DNA of 64,000 nucleotides. Origin: ENR-C587 sp942493235 (GTDB lineage: Bacteria > Bacteroidota > Ignavibacteria > Kapaibacteriales > UBA2268). Location: NCBI GenBank assembly GCA_942493235.1, contig OW818676.1, forward strand, positions 372,001-436,000, written 5' to 3'. Below the pieces are notes generated by a model, which did not search any database, was not told the origin of the DNA, and worked only from the letters and a program-made list of their open reading frames with translations. How positions within the stretch are numbered: position 1 is the stretch's first letter; each line of letters starts with the position of its first letter. The translations under genes were made by a program, and so were the position numbers. Of this stretch, positions 45,184 through 54,983 are shown piece after piece.

Positions 45184-45996
45184 ATGCTAAATATCTCCAA
45201 AATAATAATGATTCTAACAATAATACTGAGTGTTAAGTCGGAGCTGAAAGCCCAAAATTCACTTAACTATTGGCAGATATTCAAATCGGACATTGGGCAA
45301 TGTTTTGCCGATTACAAACAATTAGGTAAAGACGTTTGCAATTCACCTAATACATCTCTGATTAAATATGAAGGACTTTTTGGCTCAATAATTTTTGGAT
45401 ACTTGATTGATGATGAAGTTCGATTGGGTGAACCACGAAGAAAAACAATATTTGAATTAAAACAAATGGGCGAAGCATATACTGCACTTGCTGTGCCGAG
45501 CCTAATTTATTCTTATGGATTTATATTTAAAGACGACTATGTGCGGACTACCGGCAGATTGCTATTTGAGTCTTTAGCTTTATCCAGCTTAATAAATATT
45601 ACATTAAAATTTTCATTTGGTAGGGCAAGACCATTTATGGATAGAGGATATAATGATTTTGAATTATTTGAAACGTCTAATTCTTATCAATCATTTCCAT
45701 CAGGGCATTCTACTGTTGCTTTTACTATAGCTACGGTATTATCGGAGCGAATTGACAGATGGTGGGCATATATAGGATTATATACTTGTGCAAGTTTGAC
45801 GGCTTACGAGAGAATAAAAAGTGATAATCATTGGCTTTCTGATGTGATTTTAGGAGCCGGAATCGGATATTTCAGTTCTATGGCAATTATAAACGCAAAT
45901 AAAACTTCAGAAAAATCAAAAAATATTATTGAATACCATTCATACTTAATACCAAACGGAAATGGGCTAAATATAGGCATAATATTGAATTTTTAG
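45184..45996 (+). CDS. PAP2-family phosphatase
   Basis: 270 residues with a signal peptide or N-terminal anchor (ISKIIMILTIILSVKSELKA). The three phosphatase motifs are present: KFSFGRARP (KxxxxxxRP), FPSGHSTVAF (PSGH) and ERIKSDNHWLSDVILGAG (SRxxxxxHxxxD variant). It probably dephosphorylates lipid phosphates such as undecaprenyl pyrophosphate or phosphatidic acid on the periplasmic side. It is divergent from the permease gene. Confidence 0.87.
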   Translation: MLNISKIIMILTIILSVKSELKAQNSLNYWQIFKSDIGQCFADYKQLGKDVCNSPNTSLIKYEGLFGSIIFGYLIDDEVRLGEPRRKTIFELKQMGEAYTALAVPSLIYSYGFIFKDDYVRTTGRLLFESLALSSLINITLKFSFGRARPFMDRGYNDFELFETSNSYQSFPSGHSTVAFTIATVLSERIDRWWAYIGLYTCASLTAYERIKSDNHWLSDVILGAGIGYFSSMAIINANKTSEKSKNIIEYHSYLIPNGNGLNIGIILNF

Positions 45997-46235
45997 TTTA
46001 TGTAATTATTATAAGTTTAGAATGTATATAGATATATAAATAAACACAAAATAAACTCAATTATTGATTAACAATATATGTTAATAACAATTAGAAAATT
46101 TCCGTAATTACAATTATTTGATAATTTTAGCTATAAGTTCAATACAATTTGGGAAATTTTTCGTAAATTGCATTTTTTTGTAAGTATTTTACAAATAATA
46201 ATAAATTAAATATATATATTAAATTAAGGTTTGAA

Positions 46236-47609
46236 ATGAAGACTAAAATTGAACCATTTAAAATTAAAACAGTAGAAGCGATTCCTGTAACAACAATAGC
46301 CCAAAGAGAAGAATATATTAAAAAAGCAAATTATAATCCTTTCTCTTTAAGGTCTGAGCATATAACAATTGACTTATTAACAGACTCCGGCACTACTGCT
46401 ATGAGTTCTAAGCAATGGGCTGCTATGATGGATGCAGACGAGTCTTATGCCGGTTCACGCAGTTATTACAAATTTGAGGATGCAGTTAAGAAATTCACAA
46501 ACTTCAAATACATAATTCCTACTCACCAAGGCAGAGCCGCAGAACGAATTTTATTTAAAGCTTTAGATGTAAAAGGCAAATATATTCCTAATAATACTCA
46601 CTTTGATACTACACGTGGCAATATTGAGTTTTCGGAAGGTACTGCTCTTGATTATTTAAACGAAATCGGTAAGCATCCTGACCAATATGGCGATTTTAAA
46701 GGTAATATGGATGTTCAAGCATTAGAAGCGGCTATCAAACAATACGGACCTGAAAATGTTCCCGTTTGTATGCTAACTATCACTAATAATGGTGGCGGAG
46801 GTCAGCCGGTATCAATGCAGAATATTAGAGAAGTAAAAGAAGTATGTATCAAATACGGTATTCCTTTATTCCTTGACTGTTGCCGATTTGCGGAGAACGC
46901 ATTTTTTATCAAGAGAAGAGAAAAAGGCTATGAGAACAAATCAATTTTTGAAATAGTTCAAGAAATGTTCTCTTACGCTGATGGTGCCACTATGAGTTCT
47001 AAAAAAGACGGCTTATCAAATACAGGTGGGTTTATTGGAACTAATGATGAAAAGCTTGCCGATGCTTGCAAAACTATATTAATTGTTACCGAAGGCTTTA
47101 TCACTTATGGCGGTTTAGCAAGAAGAGATCTCGAAGCATTAGCGATAGGCTTTGAAGAGGTAATGGATGAAAGCTATTTGGATTATAGAGTTGGTCAAAT
47201 TCAATATCTTGGCGACAAGATGACAGAAAAAGGTATTCCGATAATTCTTCCGGTTGGTGGGCACGGAGTATTTATAGATGCAAAAGCTTTTGCTCCTCAT
47301 ATTGCTCCTAAATATTATCCGGGGCAAGCAATTTGTAACGAAATCTATAGATTGTCGGGCGTTCGTACTGTTGAAATCGGTTCTGTTATGTTTGGCACAA
47401 ATGATGCAAACGGCAATTTCGTAGCACCGGATATGGATTTGGTACGCCTTGCTATACCACGTAGAGTTTATACTCAGAATCATCTTGATTACATTATTGA
47501 AGCAGTTGAAGAAACCTTTAAAAATAGAGAGAAACTAAGAAAAATGAAAATTACTTGGGAAGCTCCTTTCTTAAGACACTTTACTTGCAAAATGGATTAT
47601 ATTGATTAA
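46236..47609 (+). CDS. tnaA: Tryptophanase
   Basis: 457 residues of the beta-eliminating lyase family. The PLP lysine lies in ATMSSKKDGLSNTGGF near 258. The region HFDTTRGNIE keeps the Asp that tyrosine phenol-lyase replaces with Thr. VEIGSVMFG has Ile where tyrosine phenol-lyase has its specificity Arg. Both point to tryptophan. It splits tryptophan to indole, pyruvate and ammonia. No tnaC-like leader or tnaB permease is visible, so regulation differs from E. coli. A terminator follows. Confidence 0.88.
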   Translation: MKTKIEPFKIKTVEAIPVTTIAQREEYIKKANYNPFSLRSEHITIDLLTDSGTTAMSSKQWAAMMDADESYAGSRSYYKFEDAVKKFTNFKYIIPTHQGRAAERILFKALDVKGKYIPNNTHFDTTRGNIEFSEGTALDYLNEIGKHPDQYGDFKGNMDVQALEAAIKQYGPENVPVCMLTITNNGGGGQPVSMQNIREVKEVCIKYGIPLFLDCCRFAENAFFIKRREKGYENKSIFEIVQEMFSYADGATMSSKKDGLSNTGGFIGTNDEKLADACKTILIVTEGFITYGGLARRDLEALAIGFEEVMDESYLDYRVGQIQYLGDKMTEKGIPIILPVGGHGVFIDAKAFAPHIAPKYYPGQAICNEIYRLSGVRTVEIGSVMFGTNDANGNFVAPDMDLVRLAIPRRVYTQNHLDYIIEAVEETFKNREKLRKMKITWEAPFLRHFTCKMDYID

Positions 47610-47632
47610 TTGAATAAATGATTTAAGTTTTT

Positions 47633-47671
47633 TAAAAGTCCGGCATGATATTTTGTCGGACTTTTTTAATT
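47633..47671 (+). terminator. Terminator of the tryptophanase gene
   Basis: AGTCCGGCA / TGTCGGACT stem (one G-U pair) with an eight-base loop, followed by TTTTTT. It starts about 25 bases after the stop codon. Confidence 0.8.
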
Positions 47672-47681
47672 ATATCAAAAA

Positions 47682-47984
47682 GTTCTTCGCTAATTTGAGT
47701 GGGTAAGCAAATAATGAAATCTTTTTTACAACAGCGTTAGCTGTTGAACATCGGTAATAAACATTGTTTAGTCCGCACACTCTTTCTTCTCTTTTTGTTG
47801 TTAAAACAAGAGAGTGTGGTGGTGTATCTCATTATGTTACCGATGTTTAACTCCTGACGGAGTTAAAATATAAAATTAAAGATGTTTATCCAATAATATA
47901 TCAAAAATCAATATTTGATATATAAGGGTTTTCTTTTATACTAATAACAAATAATTGCTAATCCATTTAAAATATCGAAGACCC
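47682..47984 (-). repeat. MITE-like element C, copy 2
   Basis: 303 bp, inverted relative to copy 1 at 21434-21737 and similar along its entire length. Ends: TTCTTCGCTAATTTGAGTGG and, inverted, GGTCTTCGATATTTTAAATG. It carries the same two hairpins and the TCTTCTCTTTTTGTTGTT segment. Confidence 0.75.
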
Positions 47985-48459
47985 TATCAAATAGTTAAAA
48001 AGACGAAAAAAATTTTATATTATTCAAGCAGCCATACAGAATGCTACGCGAAGGCGTGCATATTTCCACTTTATTATTCATAGCTAAACTTGCTATCCAC
48101 ATAAAATAGCAAAAAGTCTTACATATACAAGAAAGTGTTTTCAGTATCTATAATTGTGTCAAGAGTTTTTTAAATACAAATCATCTAAAGTTACTAATCT
48201 GTCTTGAAGTCCGAATACACTTATCGTAAATTTACTACATCATGTTTTCAAATTTCGATGCCTATAAAGATATGTAAAGCTTTTGCAAAATGCTAATCCA
48301 ATAGTAGTAATATTTTTATTTGAGAAAAAATAAGAAAATAATTGAAAAGCGAGTAACCTTTTTAGGGATTACTGTGTCTATATATAACCTAGTATAATAA
48401 GGCAATACGGAGGATAGAAAATTAATTTATAGACTTAATTGAGAATCAAAAAAGTTTTT
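47985..48459. other. Intergenic region without recognised features
   Basis: AT-rich DNA between element C and the promoter of the next gene. I see no gene, RNA or known repeat in it. Confidence 0.4.
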
Positions 48460-48490
48460 CTTGGAATTTACAATTTTTTTTGTAAATTTG
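48460..48490 (+). promoter_or_regulatory. Bacteroidota-type promoter of the 698-residue protein
   Basis: CTTG at 48460-48463, a 19-base spacer, then TAAATTTG at 48483-48490; one mismatch to TTTG-N19-TAnnTTTG. It is 65 bases upstream of the ATG. Confidence 0.55.
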
Positions 48491-48555
48491 AAGTTCTTAA
48501 AGAAATTGGAAAATACTATAATTTTACATTTTAATTCAATATTTGGAGATATGCG

Positions 48556-50652
48556 ATGAGAAAATTAATTTCTACTCTTTTACTTGCAGGTTTGGTTCCT
48601 GCTTGTATGTTTGGGGTAAATATAGGTAATAAAGTAATAGATAAATCTTTAAAACCTGTTATCAAAATGCCTACAATATTTGCTAACCAAGCAAAAATCA
48701 ATCCTATAATCGTTAACAAAGAAGTCAATACCTTAAATGCCGGTATTTATAACGGGATTTTTAGCTGGGGTGCTGGTGGAGGATACGCTTTTAACTCTAG
48801 TAGTGTTGACCCTTTTGTATATGAACCAAGTTCTGGAAATTTAATGGTTTCTTTACCACAATGGAATTTCGCTGGTAAAACTGCTGAAATTGGAATTTTT
48901 AATTCAACAGATTTTGGAGCAACATGGGGTAATTATACTCCGATTATTAGTACTACCGAACAAATAGTATTTTATCCATCTATGTCTGTAATGAATAAAG
49001 TACCATCTAATAAAGATGTTGCTAATTTAGACTTCTTTTTTGGTTCCGCATCAAATTATCCGTACCCAGAAGCTAATTATAGCGGGAAAGCCGCTTTTTA
49101 CATTAAAAATTCAGATGGTCAATCTATAACAAATTATTCTTGTCCGAGCTCTTATGCTACAAATTATGACTGGAATGCTTTTAATATATCAACTTATCAT
49201 TACGAAGACGAAGATATTGACTTAATCTTTGGTGCATCAACGATTGAACCAAAATCTACAGCTCCTGCTTCAATTACAAATATAGCTTATGCTGCTATTT
49301 CAGCTGATGCTATTTCTAATTCACTTATAACTAATTCTACACCAACTCGTTGGGCTGTTGGAGCTTCCGGATATTTCAAAGCAAGTACTATTAGTGAAAA
49401 TTTTTCAGATGTTGTAAGATATGATATAGACAACTCAGGTGTGATTTACGCTGCTTTCCAAAATTACTTTATTAAAATTGATGCCGATAACAGATCAGTT
49501 GGATTTACAAAATCTACAGATTATGGAGAAACTTGGACAGACTACGATATGGTACCAAGTTCAATATTTACTGAATATGGCAAATCACGTTTAGGTGTTG
49601 ATGATTTCGGAGGTTATATTCCTACATTTGATTATAGAGATCATTCATTTAAAGTTTATGGCAACGGTAATTTATCATTTGTTGGTTCTTTCTTGATTCT
49701 TGATGCTTCTAGACGTCCTTTAAGAGGTGATATTGTTGAAATATCAAAAGTTAACGGGCAATGGGCTATTCACCAAATATACGATTATACTGTATGGGAA
49801 GATGTAGATGGCGTTTCCACTCCTTCATGCCCAAACATTATGTGTATTGTAAATCAACAAATTAGTAAAGAAGATGAAAAAGAATATTTCTGTTATGTCG
49901 AAAATCCATTAAATCGTGAAGTGAAAGTCGGTATTACCGCAGATGGTAAATATTTAGTTGCAAAATGGATTGATTATAAAAGAAACTTTAATGCGTCAAC
50001 TCAGAAATATACGTTGGTTGATCCTATAGTAGCTTCGGATTCACTGTTAATTAAATTTCAAAATAACGACGGTGATTGGTTAGAAGATTATGTAGGAGAA
50101 TATACAGCAACTGATATTTTTGTAGCGGTAAAAGATATCGAAGCCGGTACATGGGGAGAAGCTAAAAATGTAACTAATGATAATAGAGTTAATCATTTGA
50201 CTCACATGCCTTCAATAATTCCGAATATTGAAAATATTCCTATTTTCTCGCTTTTAACCCAAACAGATTATCCTGCAACTGATACTGTAAAATATGAAGT
50301 ACCTGCAGAATTAAGAGAATTATTTACCGATGCTTATAGTGATGCAGTATGTACTGTATTTAATGGTAATCCTCAATCGGTTGAAGAGCCTACAATTGAA
50401 GCTAATGATTTCTCTATCTATCCTAATCCGGTAGCTGATAATTCATATATCAATTTAAAAGTTCAAAATGGCAATAGTGTTAATATTGAAGTTTATAATA
50501 TGTTAGGCGAAAAAGTACTTAACGTATTTAATGGCATGCCGACTTCAAATACTATTTCTTTCAATACAAATGAATTAGCTAACGGAGCTTATGTTTGTAG
50601 AGTTACAAACGGCTCTAAAGTTTCTTCAGTTGTATTCACTGTTAGCAAATAA
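48556..50652 (+). CDS. Secreted protein with Asp-box repeats and T9SS sorting domain
   Basis: 698 residues. Signal peptide (LISTLLLAGLVPACMFG). Two Asp-box/BNR-type motifs are visible (STDFGATWGNYTP near 120 and STDYGETWTDYDM near 320), suggesting a sialidase-like beta-propeller fold, but no sialidase catalytic residues were recognised. The C-terminus is a standard type A sorting domain (DFSIYPNPVADNSYINLKVQ to the end). Its function is unknown. Codon use is AT-rich like its neighbours. It has its own promoter and terminator. Confidence 0.85.
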   Translation: MRKLISTLLLAGLVPACMFGVNIGNKVIDKSLKPVIKMPTIFANQAKINPIIVNKEVNTLNAGIYNGIFSWGAGGGYAFNSSSVDPFVYEPSSGNLMVSLPQWNFAGKTAEIGIFNSTDFGATWGNYTPIISTTEQIVFYPSMSVMNKVPSNKDVANLDFFFGSASNYPYPEANYSGKAAFYIKNSDGQSITNYSCPSSYATNYDWNAFNISTYHYEDEDIDLIFGASTIEPKSTAPASITNIAYAAISADAISNSLITNSTPTRWAVGASGYFKASTISENFSDVVRYDIDNSGVIYAAFQNYFIKIDADNRSVGFTKSTDYGETWTDYDMVPSSIFTEYGKSRLGVDDFGGYIPTFDYRDHSFKVYGNGNLSFVGSFLILDASRRPLRGDIVEISKVNGQWAIHQIYDYTVWEDVDGVSTPSCPNIMCIVNQQISKEDEKEYFCYVENPLNREVKVGITADGKYLVAKWIDYKRNFNASTQKYTLVDPIVASDSLLIKFQNNDGDWLEDYVGEYTATDIFVAVKDIEAGTWGEAKNVTNDNRVNHLTHMPSIIPNIENIPIFSLLTQTDYPATDTVKYEVPAELRELFTDAYSDAVCTVFNGNPQSVEEPTIEANDFSIYPNPVADNSYINLKVQNGNSVNIEVYNMLGEKVLNVFNGMPTSNTISFNTNELANGAYVCRVTNGSKVSSVVFTVSK

Positions 50653-50679
50653 TTTTATTATTTGTTTTCTGTTAATTGT

Positions 50680-50714
50680 AAAGCCCTGCATATTTTTTAT
50701 GCGGGGCTTTTTGT
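50680..50714 (+). terminator. Rho-independent terminator
   Basis: AAAGCCCTGCAT / ATGCGGGGCTTT stem (one G-U pair) with a T-rich loop and TTTTT tail, 28 bases after the stop of the Asp-box protein. Confidence 0.82.
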
Positions 50715-50974
50715 GTAATAAATTAATATCATTACTATCTGACCAAATTGATGCTTTGGCATTGATATACAAACACTTAGGGATATATGTAAATTGTTAA
50801 AGGCAATCAATGGTTTTTGAAATAGTCTTTCTATATACTATCATAACATTATCAAAATAATTCTAAAAAATAATAATATCAAAAAAACATTTTTTCTTTT
50901 AGTTTTTTTTAGCTTATTTTGTTATTTTTATATTCTTAAACCTATGTATTTTTAAGATATTTTTGAGAAATAGG

Positions 50975-51406
50975 ATGCTAAAACAATTTACTAATGGAGA
51001 TATAGATTCCATAGACAATATTTTAGGCTCGAAAGCACAAGAGTTTGAAGATACTTGGACATGGAAATTGCATAATCCGGCAACGAATCAATCAATAGTC
51101 TTTACTATTTATAATTGTGTAGAAATGCCGGATAAGAATATAAATACTATAATATCGGTTCAGACTAATCACGGATATTTTGAGCTTCATCACTGTACTC
51201 ATTTTTTATTATTTGAGCCGGATGAAGTTATCTTTATAGAGGCAAATGAAAGTAAAATTTCCAGCTTAATAATTGGGAAAGAATGCACTTGCTCTATGTA
51301 TTGCAACATAGCACGTGATTTATTAAGAGTCGATATTACTGAGCTTCCTGCTCCATTATTGCTTTCAGTTATGCAGATGTCGCTGGCAGAATCGTTTTTA
51401 GATTAA
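50975..51406 (+). CDS. Hypothetical protein, 143 residues
   Basis: It starts at an ATG within GGATG; a TTG four codons upstream is also open. The protein is acidic and cytoplasmic. Cysteines and histidines are frequent in the middle (YFELHHCTHFLLFEPDEVIF, KECTCSMYCNIARDL), which could bind a metal or be redox active. I recognise no family. It sits ahead of trkH on the same strand with a 136-base gap. Confidence 0.6.
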   Translation: MLKQFTNGDIDSIDNILGSKAQEFEDTWTWKLHNPATNQSIVFTIYNCVEMPDKNINTIISVQTNHGYFELHHCTHFLLFEPDEVIFIEANESKISSLIIGKECTCSMYCNIARDLLRVDITELPAPLLLSVMQMSLAESFLD

Positions 51407-51542
51407 ATTACAACTATTTATAAAATAGGACAAAAACGGTAATTAGTACAGAAATTTTAAAAGATAGTATTATTTAGAATTTTTCCGAATAATACTATTA
51501 TTGTTTATAAATGTTATTATTTCAAATTTATAAGTAAATGCA

Positions 51543-53315
51543 ATGATTAGTATTGATATTCAGAAAAAGATATTTCAAGTGTTCAATGGCTTTTTAGTTT
51601 TAGCAGGACTCTTCTCGATTGCCGCATTGATAATAATAGTCGGTTTCAGCCTTAGTAAAGAGCAATTAAGTCTGCTGAATATTTTAATTGATATAATGAT
51701 ATTTTTCTTTGTTGGGCAGGAGCTAGCTCGCTGGGTAATTGTCAGAGACAGAGCTAAATTGCTTAGGGAACGGCTAATGGAAGCCATCAGTGGATTTGTA
51801 CTAGGATTATATATTATAATGCCCGGAGTAATGATAGGAGTAATTAATTTATTATTCCCCTTTTTGAAATACCAAGACATATTAATTATATATGCCGGTG
51901 TTGCGTTAATACCAATTACATTTTTAGTATTGAGAAAAGCTATTAAACATAATTATTTACTGGGAAGAGTACAAATGCATCCCGGTGCGATTTTCATGAT
52001 AAGTTTTGCTCTAATCATCTTATTCGGCACTATGCTCTTAATGCTTCCGAAATCAGCTCCGGTTGGTAATAGTGTGAGTTTTATCGATGCACTTTTTACT
52101 TCTACAAGTGCTGTCTGCGTAACGGGGTTGAATGTATTAGACACTGCAAAAAACTTCAGTATGCTTGGTCAGGTATTTATAGCTATGCTGATTCAAATTG
52201 GTGGCTTGGGCGTTATGACTCTTACCACAATGTTCGCATTATTTATTTCCGGCGGGATGAGCTTTCAAGTACGCCTAATGATGAGCGACATACTAAGTGA
52301 AAATAACTTAGGCGACGTTTCAAAAATGATTTTACGAATTATCTTTTATACACTTGCAATTGAGTTTTTTGGTGCTATGTTTATGTATTTCTCTCTTGGT
52401 GGTAGCTTAATAGAGCCAAATTACAGTTATTTGTATTCTTCATTTTTTCATGCTATTTCGGCATTTTGTAATGCCGGATTTTCAATTTATTCGGAAAATA
52501 TGATGAATCCACTTGTTTATAAAAACTATTACCTACTCTCAATGATTATGTTCCTGATTGTAGCCGGAGGTATAGGATTTTCAGTAATGGTTAATATTGC
52601 TAATCTTAAACCTTTCAATAGAAAAGTAACCAGAATACGCTATCAATTAACAGTCGGAACAAAAATAATACTTATAACTACTTTTATTTTAATAGTATTG
52701 CCTGCAATTATAATATACTTTTTAAATCCGGTTGTATATCCGGCGGGCATGAATGAGTTCGAAAAATTCTTCCATGCAATGTTCTTATCGGTTACTACTA
52801 GGACAGCCGGTTTTAACTCGACTCCTACCGGACTATTAACCTCGCCGGTTACATTAATAGCAATTATTTTAATGGTGATAGGAGCTTCCCCCGGTTCGAC
52901 CGGTGGTGGTATTAAGACATCTACATTTGCAATTGCATCTCTTGCTTTTTTAAATGTAATCAGAGGCAAATCAAGATTAGAATTATTTAAACGAGAAATA
53001 TCTAACGAATATATACGTAAATCATTTATGATAATATTTGTTTACATGATAGTATTGATGGTTGGTTCGTTTGTATTTATGGTAATAGAGCCAAATAAAG
53101 ACCCAATGGGAGTAGTATTTGAATGCACTTCCGCGTTAAGTACAGTTGGTCTATCAAAAGATTTAACTTTTTATATTGGTACCGGAGCAAAAGTGGTATT
53201 GGTTTCACTCATGTTTATCGGTAGGGTTGGGGTATTGTCATTTTTCCTTGCATTTTACAGTCCGGCTCGTGAACCTAAATATTCATTACCAAAAACAGAC
53301 CTAATGATAGGATAA
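51543..53315 (+). CDS. TrkH/KtrB-family potassium uptake subunit
   Basis: 590 residues with four pore repeats typical of Trk/Ktr: for example FTSTSAVCVTGLNVLDTAKN, FHAISAFCNAGFSIYSENMM, LSVTTRTAGFNSTPTG and ECTSALSTVGLSKDLT, each carrying the selectivity-filter Gly. The N-terminal two extra helices (about residues 10-110) make it longer than KtrB (about 450) and closer to TrkH-like forms. It imports K+ with Na+ or H+. The required TrkA/KtrA regulator is not in the window. Confidence 0.9.
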   Translation: MISIDIQKKIFQVFNGFLVLAGLFSIAALIIIVGFSLSKEQLSLLNILIDIMIFFFVGQELARWVIVRDRAKLLRERLMEAISGFVLGLYIIMPGVMIGVINLLFPFLKYQDILIIYAGVALIPITFLVLRKAIKHNYLLGRVQMHPGAIFMISFALIILFGTMLLMLPKSAPVGNSVSFIDALFTSTSAVCVTGLNVLDTAKNFSMLGQVFIAMLIQIGGLGVMTLTTMFALFISGGMSFQVRLMMSDILSENNLGDVSKMILRIIFYTLAIEFFGAMFMYFSLGGSLIEPNYSYLYSSFFHAISAFCNAGFSIYSENMMNPLVYKNYYLLSMIMFLIVAGGIGFSVMVNIANLKPFNRKVTRIRYQLTVGTKIILITTFILIVLPAIIIYFLNPVVYPAGMNEFEKFFHAMFLSVTTRTAGFNSTPTGLLTSPVTLIAIILMVIGASPGSTGGGIKTSTFAIASLAFLNVIRGKSRLELFKREISNEYIRKSFMIIFVYMIVLMVGSFVFMVIEPNKDPMGVVFECTSALSTVGLSKDLTFYIGTGAKVVLVSLMFIGRVGVLSFFLAFYSPAREPKYSLPKTDLMIG

Positions 53316-53363
53316 ATAAAATATAAGATACACAAGCGATATAGTTCGCTTGCTTACATTAAA

Positions 53364-54866
53364 TTATTTGATTATTATATGTATGCTTAGCACAATCTCT
53401 TTATCATCAAAATGATGCTTAGTAGTGCCTATAATTTGATAATTTTCGTGTCCCTTACCGGCAATTAATATTATATCTCCGGGTTTTGAAAACTCAACTG
53501 CTGATTTGATTGCAGATTTTCTATCGCTAATTACTTTGTATTTTGCTATATACTTTGGCTCAATACCTGCTGCAATCTGTCTAATAATATCATCGGAAAG
53601 TTCTGTTCTGGGATTATCATCAGTTATAAAAGTAAAATCAGCTAAACGTGTTGAAATATCGCCCATTACGGGACGTTTTGAATTATCTCTATCGCCGCCA
53701 CAGCCAAATACGCAAATTAGTTTACCACCTGTTTTGATTTGATTCAAAATCTCACGGCAGGCTTTCAGAGCATTGTCAAGGGCATCAGGAGTGTGGGCAT
53801 AGTCAATTATAGCCAATGCCTTGTTTTTAAGTATTATACGGTCCATTCTGCCCGGAGCACCGTTAGCTTTAGCCATTGCACCAATAGTTTCGTCAATTTG
53901 GAATCCGCTTAATAACATGTACGATACAGCTAAAGATGCGTTTTCAATATTAAATCCTCCAATCAGCTTAGTAGTGAATTTTATTGGAGCAGTTTGATTT
54001 AATGAAAGTGAAAACTCTGAGTAGTCAAATTTAAGATTTTTATCAGATATGATAATATCAGCGTTATTGTTATGACCAATATAATATTTTCTGATAGCTC
54101 TGCAAGAATCAAGCAGAAATGTTGAATACTCCGAAGTATTAAATACTACGGCTATAGAATTTTCGGATAAATTATCAAAAAGTATTTTTTTTGCTTTTGC
54201 ATATTCTCGCATAGTCTTATGATAGTCCAAATGCTCATGAGTCAAATTAGTAAACAGCCCTGCATAGAAATCAATTCCTGCTGTACGATGCTGAGAGAGT
54301 GCATGCGATGAAGTTTCCATAATCACATATTCAACATTTTGGTCAGCCATATTTCTAAAGTGTTGAGCCAGCTCCAAAGATTCGGGAGTAGTATGAGTAG
54401 CCGGAACAAACTCGCTACCTATATAAATGCCGGTAGTGCCGATAATCGCAGTTTTATGCCCGAATTGATTCAGCATATCGGCAATTAGAAACGTAGTTGT
54501 TGTTTTACCGTTTGTACCGGTAATGCCGATTACTTTCATATCTTTAGTCGGATTATTATAAAAATTGTGAGAACACAAAGCTAAAGCTTTACGGCTGTCT
54601 TCCACTTCGAAGAAGTTAATATGTGGATATTTTGTTGATAGAGAATTATCTTCACACACTATAGCGACGGCTCCCAGCTCTATAGCTTTCTCTATATACT
54701 TGTGCCCGTCGGTAGTGGCACCGCGTAAAGCAAAGAACATAGTGCCGGAGCTAACCATACGGGAGTCGTATTGAAGGTTATCAATTTTGATGTCAATATT
54801 TATGTTATTATTGACATTTTCGGATTTAATTTTTATATTGCGAAATATCTCTTTGATTTGCTTCAT
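53364..54866 (-). CDS. murE: UDP-MurNAc-L-Ala-D-Glu:meso-DAP ligase
   Basis: 500 residues. ATP loop GITGTNGKTTTTFLI near 113, the UDP-MurNAc contact TTPESLELA, and the DNPR motif in FITDDNPRTEL that selects meso-diaminopimelate over lysine. It adds the third stem-peptide residue in peptidoglycan synthesis, in the cytoplasm. It stands outside a dcw cluster, convergent with trkH. Confidence 0.96.
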   Translation of the reverse strand: MKQIKEIFRNIKIKSENVNNNINIDIKIDNLQYDSRMVSSGTMFFALRGATTDGHKYIEKAIELGAVAIVCEDNSLSTKYPHINFFEVEDSRKALALCSHNFYNNPTKDMKVIGITGTNGKTTTTFLIADMLNQFGHKTAIIGTTGIYIGSEFVPATHTTPESLELAQHFRNMADQNVEYVIMETSSHALSQHRTAGIDFYAGLFTNLTHEHLDYHKTMREYAKAKKILFDNLSENSIAVVFNTSEYSTFLLDSCRAIRKYYIGHNNNADIIISDKNLKFDYSEFSLSLNQTAPIKFTTKLIGGFNIENASLAVSYMLLSGFQIDETIGAMAKANGAPGRMDRIILKNKALAIIDYAHTPDALDNALKACREILNQIKTGGKLICVFGCGGDRDNSKRPVMGDISTRLADFTFITDDNPRTELSDDIIRQIAAGIEPKYIAKYKVISDRKSAIKSAVEFSKPGDIILIAGKGHENYQIIGTTKHHFDDKEIVLSIHIIIK

Positions 54867-54983
54867 TTTTTTACTATTTTACTTAACAAATTTATTGCAT
54901 ACAAATTTACAAAAATTATACTATTAGTATAAATAATATTGAAGAATAAATTTGCTTAAATTTTTAATTATATAGATTTTTTA

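Noticed and set aside
46236..47609. Tyrosine phenol-lyase as the product
   Set aside because: The Arg and Thr that define tyrosine phenol-lyase are replaced by Ile and Asp, as in tryptophanase.
53506..53742. Plus-strand frame opposite murE
   Set aside because: A shadow frame on the complementary strand of a well-conserved gene; the same applies to the other antisense frames over nadE, DUF4836, guaB, clpC and LptF/G genes.
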